From contig JAJFBJ010000118.1 in assembly GCA_020697375.1 (NCBI GenBank), positions 1-10,502 on the forward strand: a stretch of DNA of 10,502 bases, written 5' to 3'. Source of the DNA: Nitrospira sp. Its GTDB lineage: Bacteria > Nitrospirota > Nitrospiria > Nitrospirales > Nitrospiraceae. Within the stretch, counting starts at the first letter, position 1, and every line of letters starts with the position of its first letter. Below, piece by piece: positions 6,117-10,502 of the stretch. The notes beneath the pieces are model-generated. The model had not been told where the DNA came from. It worked only from the letters and a program-made list of their open reading frames with translations, and made no database searches. The translations under genes and the position numbers were made by a program.

Positions 6117-6365
6117 CTACTTTACCGCCCCATACCTTTCCTTTTGCCTTGCAAAGACACTGGATTCCCCCCGTTCTCGATGTCTCGCTTTATCTTTGAC
6201 CGGAGTATGATGGGGCTGTCGGCGGTTCACGAGGATCACAGGGTCATCGATCGACCCACAGTTGACGCATCTGGTTCCCAGGATGTCCTTCTGTTTGAGA
6301 TCGCCGACCGAATTCAACCAGTTCTCGATCATTAGGAACCCACCGCAACGTGTGCATGCTTTCAT
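6117..6365 (-). CDS. Small double-CxxC zinc-ribbon-like protein, 82 aa (paralogue of 8083)
   Basis: ATG 6365 is chosen because AGGAG lies five bases before it; an earlier ATG at 6401 would add twelve residues with no ribosome binding site. The protein has CTRC at residues 4-7 and CVNC at 33-36, an arrangement expected to bind one zinc ion, with the motif GTRCVNCG-x-IDDPVI after the second pair. The tail (from about residue 50) is basic and low in structure. The first 48 residues are clearly homologous to the plus-strand protein at 8083-8424 (CGG-x-LMIENW and GTRCVNCG), while the tails are unrelated. Its promoter carries the shared dyad at 6505-6520. Role unknown; mini-ribbons of this kind may bind RNA, DNA or a protein partner. 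Confidence 0.75.
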   Translation of the reverse strand: MKACTRCGGFLMIENWLNSVGDLKQKDILGTRCVNCGSIDDPVILVNRRQPHHTPVKDKARHRERGESSVFARQKERYGAVK

Positions 6366-6477
6366 GTTTCTCCTCTTCTCTTCCGACCAGAAGAAGTCCA
6401 TTGGTTCTCAGCACTACGATGTTTGGCCATCTGACCCCAGAAGTACCCCAGCGTGGCGGGTTTTAGACTATGGCTGC

Positions 6478-6520
6478 ATACTACTGCGATGGGTAGACGA
6501 CGGCTGGTCAAAATTGCTCA
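6478..6520 (-). promoter_or_regulatory. Class II-type activator site plus -10 element (copy B)
   Basis: On the minus strand TGAGCAATTTTGACCA (6520-6505) is followed, 22 nt after TTGACC, by TAGTAT (6483-6478). The implied leader to ATG 6365 is about 107 nt. The 20-bp block 6502-6521 is an inverted copy (19 of 20 identical) of 7911-7930, which precedes the paralogous gene. Confidence 0.65.
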
Positions 6521-6643
6521 GTGGATTGGCGGCGCCATGCTCATGCCTACTCGTCGGTCCTGCATGTATGGTCCGCCTCTCCCCGGGTAATTCCCAGTAG
6601 CCTCCACCGGATTGGTTTGTAAAATGAGCCTGTCGATCACAGT

Positions 6644-6669
6644 CCTCCACCGGCGGATTACCCGCCTCG
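6644..6669 (+). repeat. Short repeats in the leader of the 62-aa gene
   Basis: CCTCCACCGG occurs at 6601-6610 and again at 6644-6653. GGCGG and CCGCC around 6652-6666 can form a five-pair hairpin just before the ribosome binding site, and GGGTAAT near 6584 is complementary to ATTACCC near 6657. An RNA-level control of the downstream gene is possible but unproven. Confidence 0.25.
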
Positions 6670-6685
6670 AGGACAGGAGGGAACG

Positions 6686-6874
6686 ATGGACTCTCACAGC
6701 TATTGCCAGCCCTGTTTCGTGTGCCTAGGTTCGCCAGCTTCATTAGAGGATGAAATGCGCCTAGAGCGACTGATGGGCTCCTGGGATCCGTGTAACCAGC
6801 GCATTTACACAACGGGTCTGTGCGCCCGCTGTGGCCAAGAAGGGAGAGTGGCGTACTACGCCGTGGCTCAGTGA
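6686..6874 (+). CDS. Small cysteine-rich zinc-ribbon-like protein, 62 aa
   Basis: ATG 6686 follows AGGAGGGA at ideal spacing. Cysteines lie at 7, 10, 13, 36, 46 and 49; pairs C7-C10 (CQPC) and C46-C49 (CARC) would make the metal site, enclosing an acidic helix (ASLEDEMRLERLMGSWDP). The end, GQEGRVAYYAVAQ, is a probable beta strand. It is not closely related to the ribbon pair at 6117 and 8083. It lies between those two genes and upstream of the Crp/Fnr gene on the same strand, though 312 bases separate it from the latter. The function is unknown. The reading frame, ribosome binding site and cysteine pattern together make it credible. Confidence 0.65.
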   Translation: MDSHSYCQPCFVCLGSPASLEDEMRLERLMGSWDPCNQRIYTTGLCARCGQEGRVAYYAVAQ

Positions 6875-7186
6875 TGAAGACACGCCAGAAGAAACATCCC
6901 AAGCAAAGGGCTTCGCCAGACCGGCGGCACTGTCAAGGGCTCACTCCCGTCCGACCGGTTGTTTCAGCACTCAAACTAATCGGCCTTCACGGGTCTCCTG
7001 CCGGACAAATCTTGATCTTTGCCCAAAGCCTTCGATATTCTGTGGGTGGCGATTCAAGTGTAATCACGCGATGATCTCTTACCGCGACATGCCGGACATG
7101 CACGCGCAGTGTTCCGTGCCGGAATGATGTTCAGCTTTCATTGGAGTACTGCCCCATAGCAATGGTCTTCCGCTGACAGGTTCCCG
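6875..7186 (+). other. Leader region of the Crp/Fnr gene with a weak dyad
   Basis: Plus-strand frames cover part of this stretch (6820-7074 and 6831-7127) but lack motifs, and the first 50 bases overlap the 62-aa gene, so I treat them as shadows. GGACAAATCTTGATCT at 7003-7018 resembles the 16-bp dyad seen at the other promoters (11-12 positions). TTGATC there, with GATATT 16 bases on, could be an ordinary promoter. TGCCGGA recurs three times (7000, 7089 and 7119 region). No terminator is seen. Confidence 0.3.
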
Positions 7187-7840
7187 ATGGCACCCAAACG
7201 ATCCCCCTCATTCAATCCCACAACCTTTCTTGCCAAAGTCGGTAGCGGAAAAACCATCCTGAAATCTAGTAAGAAAGACGTGCTGTTTTCACAAGGGGAT
7301 GCTGCAGATGCCGTTTTCTATATTCAGGAGGGCAAGGTCAAGCTGACCGTGGTTTCAGCAAAAGGCAAAGAGGCCGTCGTCGCCATTCTGGAACGTACCC
7401 ACTTTTTCGGTGAAGGCTGTCTGGCCGGGCAGCCGCTACGCATGGCCGCTGCCACAGCACTGGACGCCTCTACGATTGTGCGCATCGACAAGACCGCCAT
7501 GATCCGCGTGCTCCACGACGAGCCCGCCTTCTCGGAAGTGTTTATGTCTTATCTCCTCTCTCGCAATGCGCGTATCGAAGCGGACTTGGTGGATCAACTC
7601 TTCAATTCCAGCGAAAAGCGATTGGCTCGGGTGCTCCTGTTGCTGGCCCACTTCGGGAAAGAAGGCAAGCCGGAACCGGTCATCGCGAAGATCAGTCAGG
7701 AAACGCTGGCGGAAATGGTCGGTACCACGCGGTCTCGCATCAGTTTCTTCATGAATAAATTCCGGAAGCTCGGCTTCATCGAGTACAACGGCGGCATGCA
7801 CGTGCACAGTTCCCTCCTCAATATCATCCTCCACGACTAG
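7187..7840 (+). CDS. Crp/Fnr-family transcriptional regulator, 217 aa
   Basis: Residues 22-115 form a cyclic-nucleotide-binding-type beta barrel (DVLFSQGDAADAVFYIQEGK, FFGEGCLAGQPLRMAAATAL). A long dimerisation helix follows at about 115-140, then a winged helix-turn-helix at 145-215 (ISQETLAEMVGTTRSRISFF as helix-turn-helix, GFIEYNGGMHVHSS as wing). The GEG and R85 positions of the phosphate-binding loop are kept in outline, so a nucleotide ligand is possible. The N-terminal cysteine cluster of oxygen-sensing FNR is absent (only Cys78), so it is not an Fe-S FNR. The start ATG 7187 has ACAGG seven bases upstream. As the only DNA-binding regulator of this kind here, it is the leading candidate to act at the -41.5 dyads upstream of neighbouring genes; that link is inference. 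Confidence 0.95.
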   Translation: MAPKRSPSFNPTTFLAKVGSGKTILKSSKKDVLFSQGDAADAVFYIQEGKVKLTVVSAKGKEAVVAILERTHFFGEGCLAGQPLRMAAATALDASTIVRIDKTAMIRVLHDEPAFSEVFMSYLLSRNARIEADLVDQLFNSSEKRLARVLLLLAHFGKEGKPEPVIAKISQETLAEMVGTTRSRISFFMNKFRKLGFIEYNGGMHVHSSLLNIILHD

Positions 7841-7911
7841 TTTCCTCTACGTTCCTGTTCAGTAGGTCGAGTACGCCAGATCACGCTACCAACGTCTGAA
7901 CTCCTCACAAC

Positions 7912-7954
7912 TGAGCAATCTTGACCAGCCACGATTTGGCGAAGGGCCTAGGAT
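7912..7954 (+). promoter_or_regulatory. Class II-type activator site plus -10 element (copy C)
   Basis: TGAGCAATCTTGACCA (7912-7927) is followed, 22 nt after TTGACC, by TAGGAT (7949-7954). The leader to ATG 8083 would be about 122 nt and contains a 14-codon ORF with GGAGG before its ATG (7982-8026). This is the best-conserved partner of copy B. Confidence 0.65.
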
Positions 7955-8082
7955 GATTCCATCTATCGGAGGACCTGCGCTATGCGACTTGGCGATTTCA
8001 TCCCTGATCACTGTGCGAGACGCTGACGACTGATACACGAAAATCCGCGTCCACTGCATAGGAAAGAATAGGAGGAGATGCT

Positions 8083-8424
8083 ATGACATGCATGAGGTGT
8101 GGTGGCTTGATGATTGAGAACTGGTGGGGGGGAATCGGCTCTGTCAAGCAACGGAAGCTCCAGGGCACGAGATGTGTCAACTGTGGGTGTATTGACGACC
8201 CAGTGATCCGAGCGAATAAACGACATTCACATCCCATCCGAATGAGCGTTCCCCGCGGCACAGTCCACAGGACAACGGTGCCTGCCGCTGGAAAGATTGA
8301 AGCCAATTCCTCCATTGACTGGCGAAAGCAGACTGCAACTCAATCATGCCTTCAGAGTATGGGCACTGCAAGACTCGGCGGTGCCCTTCCCCAAGGTCTC
8401 CAAGCAAAAAGTGGGCGAAGTTGA
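8083..8424 (+). CDS. Small double-CxxC zinc-ribbon-like protein, 113 aa (paralogue of 6117-6365)
   Basis: ATG 8083 follows AGGAGGAG at good spacing. Residues 1-48 repeat the ribbon of the minus-strand paralogue: CMRC at 3-6, CVNC at 31-34, LMIENWW and GTRCVNCGCIDDPVIRANKR; Cys36 is an extra cysteine. The remaining 65 residues are polar, basic and lack similarity to the paralogue's tail, so the open frame may run past the original stop by mutation, or the tail may be disordered. The duplicated part includes the promoter block 7911-7930. It is followed after seven bases by a perfect hairpin (8432-8452). Function unknown; coexpression with the paralogue under a Crp/Fnr-type site is inferred. Confidence 0.75.
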   Translation: MTCMRCGGLMIENWWGGIGSVKQRKLQGTRCVNCGCIDDPVIRANKRHSHPIRMSVPRGTVHRTTVPAAGKIEANSSIDWRKQTATQSCLQSMGTARLGGALPQGLQAKSGRS

Positions 8425-8431
8425 GGGCGTG

Positions 8432-8452
8432 TGACGCATGTCGAATGCGTCA
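8432..8452 (+). terminator. Perfect 8-bp hairpin after the zinc-ribbon gene
   Basis: TGACGCAT-GTCGA-ATGCGTCA is a perfect inverted repeat beginning seven bases after the stop at 8422-8424. A C-rich stretch rather than a T tract follows, so it is a weak intrinsic terminator or an RNA 3'-end-protecting hairpin. Confidence 0.45.
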
Positions 8453-8466
8453 GGGTAGCCCCCCCG

Positions 8467-8568
8467 ATGAGAGAGAAGTTTGTGAGATTGCTCACTGGTG
8501 AACTGAGGATGACCGATCATCCGGTGTGGATTCACTGGCGTGCGAGGGAAGAAGTCCTAGGTTCTTGA
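8467..8568 (+). CDS. Possible 33-residue ORF
   Basis: ATG 8467 to TGA 8566-8568 reads MREKFVRLLTGELRMTDHPV then WIHWRAREEVLGS, which looks like helical protein rather than a random frame. No ribosome binding site is present; the sequence before ATG is C-rich. It lies between the terminator-like hairpin and the RRM gene promoter. I do not recognise it and cannot exclude chance. Confidence 0.2.
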   Translation: MREKFVRLLTGELRMTDHPVWIHWRAREEVLGS

Positions 8569-8575
8569 ACGTGAC

Positions 8576-8618
8576 GATCTCATTTTGATCAGACGGCGTT
8601 TCCTTTATGAAGTATCCG
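8576..8618 (+). promoter_or_regulatory. Half-site version of the activator element upstream of the RRM gene (copy D)
   Basis: The right half TTGATCAGAC (8585-8594) is identical to copy A, and TATCCG stands exactly 22 nt after TTGATC (8613-8618). The left half (GATCTCAT) is poorly conserved. The leader to ATG 8674 would be about 49 nt. It is weaker than copies A-C. Confidence 0.4.
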
Positions 8619-8673
8619 TCACACGCACTGTCTTCCGACATCATTCGTGCCCTCCACGCAAAAAGGAGTTCCT

Positions 8674-8913
8674 ATGAGCACCACCCTTCATATTGATGGC
8701 CTGGTCGCCTCCGTCGGCGAACAGGAACTCACAGGCATGTTCGCGCCTTTCGGACGGGTGCTCTCCGTCCATATGTACCCATGTGATTCGCTCACCGGTT
8801 CCGGCATCGGAACCGTCGAAATGGCGAGCCTGGAGGACGCCCAGCAGGCCATCTCCGTGCTGCATCGATCCCATTTGGGAGGACTTCTCGTGCTCGTGTT
8901 CCTACGCCGGTAG
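8674..8913 (+). CDS. Minimal RNA-recognition-motif (RRM) protein, 79 aa
   Basis: ATG 8674 follows AAGGAG seven bases upstream; an in-frame extension to 8647 has no such signal. The protein is a single RRM of the bacterial Rbp type: RNP2 strand LHIDGL (5-10), helix one VGEQELTGMFAPFG (14-27), strand two VLSVHMYP, RNP1 strand GSGIGTVEM (42-50), helix two ASLEDAQQAISVLH. In canonical RRMs RNP1 reads KGFGFVxF; here Ile45 and Thr47 replace both RNA-stacking aromatics, and strand four (GGLLVLVFLRR) is unusually hydrophobic and ends the protein without a glycine-rich tail. RNA binding may therefore be weak, altered, or replaced by protein binding. A half-site version of the shared activator element lies upstream. 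Confidence 0.85.
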   Translation: MSTTLHIDGLVASVGEQELTGMFAPFGRVLSVHMYPCDSLTGSGIGTVEMASLEDAQQAISVLHRSHLGGLLVLVFLRR

Positions 8914-9004
8914 GGCCGTACAGATGGGGAGAGCGAGAAATGCCGGTAAAGATTCCCATAAAACATCAATTGGCCGAGGAACGGATTAGGATAGTTCTTT
9001 GCGT

Positions 9005-9148
9005 ATGTCCGCCGAATATCCGATTAAGGACAGCGGAAAGAAATCGATGCTGGTCATTTTCCCAGGCTTTTCGGTAGGTGGTTCGTGTAGGTTTTGTGGA
9101 CATAAGATTTTGAGGCGCCACGGTCTCTTTTTCTTCTCAAAAATTTAG
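9005..9148 (+). CDS. Small CxxC-containing protein, 47 aa
   Basis: ATG 9005 to TAG 9146-9148 reads MSAEYPIKDSGKKSMLVIFP, GFSVGGSCRFCGHKILRRHG, LFFFSKI. CRFCGHK with the following RRH resembles half of a zinc knuckle or the start of a treble-clef-like site, with His possibly the third ligand. TTAGGATAG is upstream but some 11 bases or more from the ATG, so the start is only moderately supported. A competing 45-codon frame (ATG 8940, with GGGAGA before it) overlaps in another phase, and the two together could be one frameshifted gene. I do not recognise the family. Coding character favours this frame. Confidence 0.4.
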   Translation: MSAEYPIKDSGKKSMLVIFPGFSVGGSCRFCGHKILRRHGLFFFSKI

Positions 9149-9312
9149 GAACCATATGTGCTCGCGGCCAGCTCTGCTGAGCCCATCCACAACATCGATA
9201 AAGGCATGACGCGAAATACAACCAATATTCCTGGCCGCATCCTGCCCATCGGAATGGAACTTGCCTCTAACAGGACATCAACGTCGTATTATAAAACGAA
9301 GGGGGAAGAGGA

Positions 9313-9393
9313 ATGTATTACGCCATCGGAATTTCAGCCGTTGCAACAGTATCCGGGGCTCTTCTCTTTATAAAGCGCGTGTGGCGAGACTGA
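9313..9393 (+). CDS. Predicted single-span membrane micropeptide, 26 aa
   Basis: ATG 9313 to TGA 9391-9393 encodes MYYAIGISAVATVSGALLFI followed by KRVWRD: one hydrophobic helix and a basic C-terminal tail. A purine-rich GGGGGAAGAGGA immediately precedes the ATG, and a TATTAT hexamer at 9287-9292 could be its -10. It is the counterpart of the 25-residue peptide at 3993-4070 by sequence (shared IS-x-VA, VSG and VW plus a basic residue) and by position before a receiver and a PAS kinase. It is too short for ordinary gene prediction, and a longer frame (9158-9373) overlaps in another phase without coding character. Role by inference: membrane partner or sensor of the adjacent cytoplasmic kinase. 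Confidence 0.6.
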   Translation: MYYAIGISAVATVSGALLFIKRVWRD

Positions 9394-9416
9394 AATAGGG
9401 TCATGCCGGCGGACTT

Positions 9417-9458
9417 GGTAGTATCCGAATGAATACAGGTGGTATCCGAAGTGATACA
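9417..9458 (+). repeat. Tandem 21-bp dyad repeats, candidate operators
   Basis: Two abutting 21-bp copies (9417-9437 and 9438-9458) agree at 17 of 21 positions. Each holds a dyad: GTATC-N6-AATAC in the first (9421-9436) and the perfect GTATC-N6-GATAC in the second (9442-9457). A 21-bp period is two DNA turns, placing both sites on one face. They lie 24 bases after the micropeptide stop and about 100 bases before the receiver start. No copy is found upstream of the first module. Confidence 0.55.
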
Positions 9459-9557
9459 TAGGTCCGGTGAACAGATCGGCTTCAGTTCCAGTACTTCCAA
9501 ACAATATACGTGCGGTACAACCATACACCCATTCGCTAATCTTGTACGAGGTGCGGT

Positions 9558-9953
9558 ATGGCACTCCAAGCCCCACTGAAGCGCCTGTTGCTGGTAGAAG
9601 ACGATCCCGATCAGTCCAGGGCTGTGTGTGATCGTCTCGAACTGTACGGATACGTGGTCTCTTGCGCGGAAGGCGGTCAGAGCGCGATAGAGATGTTGCG
9701 GGCGGACTCATTCGACGGCGTCCTGCTGGATTTGAATCTGCCCGATGTTTCCGGTATGCACGTGCTTGCGACTGCACGTCAAACCGCGCCCGATGTGCCT
9801 GTGCTCGTCATGTCTGCATCCCAATCCCGCCTTCGCACCGCGAAGGAATCGAATCAGGCCTGCGGTTGTATCGTCAAGCCGTTCGGGATTGCTCAATTCA
9901 AGCAGGCGTTACAAACCTGTTTCGGTCCGGCATACCAGCCGGCCGCTTCGTAG
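9558..9953 (+). CDS. Receiver-only response regulator, 131 aa (second module)
   Basis: ATG 9558 follows GAGGTG at good spacing. The domain is complete and lacks an output domain: acidic pocket E14-D15-D16 in LVEDDPDQS, phospho-acceptor Asp58 in LLLDLNLP, switch Ser86, Lys107 in IVKPF. It is a paralogue of the receiver at 3509-3883 (shared EDDPDQSR, CDRLxLYGY, LDLNLP, SASQS and FGP near the end). It is followed after 28 bases by the PAS kinase, so the two are likely co-transcribed and form a phosphorelay pair. The tandem dyads at 9417-9458 may control the operon separately from the micropeptide. Confidence 0.93.
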   Translation: MALQAPLKRLLLVEDDPDQSRAVCDRLELYGYVVSCAEGGQSAIEMLRADSFDGVLLDLNLPDVSGMHVLATARQTAPDVPVLVMSASQSRLRTAKESNQACGCIVKPFGIAQFKQALQTCFGPAYQPAAS

Positions 9954-9981
9954 CATCATCCAATGCACGGGGGCTTGTCGC

Positions 9982-10502
9982 ATGGCAGATGACAAGGACG
10001 TCCCATTTCACCTGGAAACCCAAAGTGAAGAGACGTTTCGTTTGCTGTTCGAAAGCATCAAGGACTATGCCATTTTCATCATGGATCCGGACGGCATCGT
10101 TCAAACGTGGAACCCCGGCGCCGAGATGATGAAGGGCTATCGCGCTGAGGAAATCGTAGGACAGTCCTTCTCGCGCTTCTATTTGCCATCCGACATTCAA
10201 ACTGGGAAACCCCGCATGCTGCTGTCCCAAGCGGCACAAAGCGGCCGCGTTGCCGATGAGGGCTGGCGCGTTCGAAAAGACGGCTCCCGCTTCTGGGCCT
10301 CTGTCGTCATTACGGCGCTGTACAACGACAAAGGCGAAATTAAGGGTTATGCCAAGATCACAAAAGATACGACGGAACGCAAACAACTGGAGGATCATCT
10401 CAAACACACGAACAAAGAACTGGAAGAGCTGAATCAGCTCAAATCCCTCTCTATTTCGGTGGCGTCGCATGAGTTGCGCTCGCCTCTTTCGGCTATCAAA
10501 GG
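9982..10502 (+). CDS. PAS-domain sensor histidine kinase, N-terminal part (cut by window end)
   Basis: The frame is open from ATG 9982, with GGGGG upstream, to the window edge, 173 codons. No signal peptide or membrane segment is present. The PAS domain covers about residues 18-133 (DYAIFIMDPDGIVQTWNPGA ... DEGWRVRKDGSRFWASVVIT ... KITKDTTERKQ). A charged coiled linker (about 134-156) leads to the HisKA motif SHELRSPL with His163. The HATPase domain must lie beyond base 10502. It is a diverged copy of the kinase at 2310-3476: about 20 residues around the DEGWRVRKDGSRFWA block are almost identical, while the N-terminal tails differ. Expected partner: the receiver encoded just upstream. Confidence 0.93.
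   Translation, partial: MADDKDVPFHLETQSEETFRLLFESIKDYAIFIMDPDGIVQTWNPGAEMMKGYRAEEIVGQSFSRFYLPSDIQTGKPRMLLSQAAQSGRVADEGWRVRKDGSRFWASVVITALYNDKGEIKGYAKITKDTTERKQLEDHLKHTNKELEELNQLKSLSISVASHELRSPLSAIK

Noticed and set aside
6831..7127. Plus-strand 98-codon ORF starting inside the 62-aa gene
   Set aside because: It overlaps the end of a gene with a better ribosome binding site, and it has no motif or consistent coding character.
9898..10470. Minus-strand 190-codon ORF
   Set aside because: It is antisense to the second PAS kinase, whose frame continues past the window edge.
1..10502. CRISPR array, intact tRNA or rRNA gene
   Set aside because: No regularly spaced repeats, complete cloverleaf or rRNA-like sequence was found on reading both strands.

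Overview
The window looks like an accessory stretch of a bacterial chromosome of moderate to high GC. The gene repertoire is a Crp/Fnr-type regulator, PAS histidine kinases paired with receiver-only regulators, a short RNA-recognition-motif protein and many tiny cysteine-paired or winged-helix-like proteins. This resembles Nitrospira-type (Nitrospirota) genomes. That assignment is inferred from gene content, not from a marker gene.

Bases 1-2300 are a graveyard of mobile DNA. A long minus-strand reading frame of HEPN-like appearance runs off the left edge and seems to be interrupted by an insertion sequence whose transposase would begin at base 24. The exact 3' end of a tRNA-Leu-like gene sits at 988-1007, and a decayed IS30-family transposase lies at 1685-1940. 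A small double-CxxC protein (1231-1470) lies between them.

Bases 2310-4070 (minus strand) hold a two-component module: a predicted 25-residue single-span membrane peptide, a receiver-only response regulator and a PAS-HisKA-HATPase kinase. The same layout recurs on the plus strand at 9313-10502: a 26-residue membrane peptide, a receiver and a PAS kinase cut by the window edge. The two modules are diverged duplicates. The second has a tandem 21-bp dyad repeat between the peptide gene and the receiver.

Bases 4900-9150 hold mostly small genes: a secreted 101-residue protein, a winged-helix-like protein, four small Cys-rich proteins (two of them paralogues in inverted orientation), an RRM protein with a degenerate RNP1, and a 217-residue Crp/Fnr-family regulator.

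The most interesting regulatory signal is a shared promoter architecture. The 16-bp dyad TGAGCAAT-N-TTGACCA (with variants) precedes the genes starting at 5975 (-), 6365 (-) and 8083 (+), in a half-site form also the gene at 8674 (+). In every case the TTGAYC is followed, exactly 22 nt later, by a -10-like TAT/TAG hexamer. This puts the dyad centre near -41.5, the class II activator position of Crp/Fnr proteins. The simplest inference is a local regulon of small proteins controlled by the Crp/Fnr gene encoded among them.
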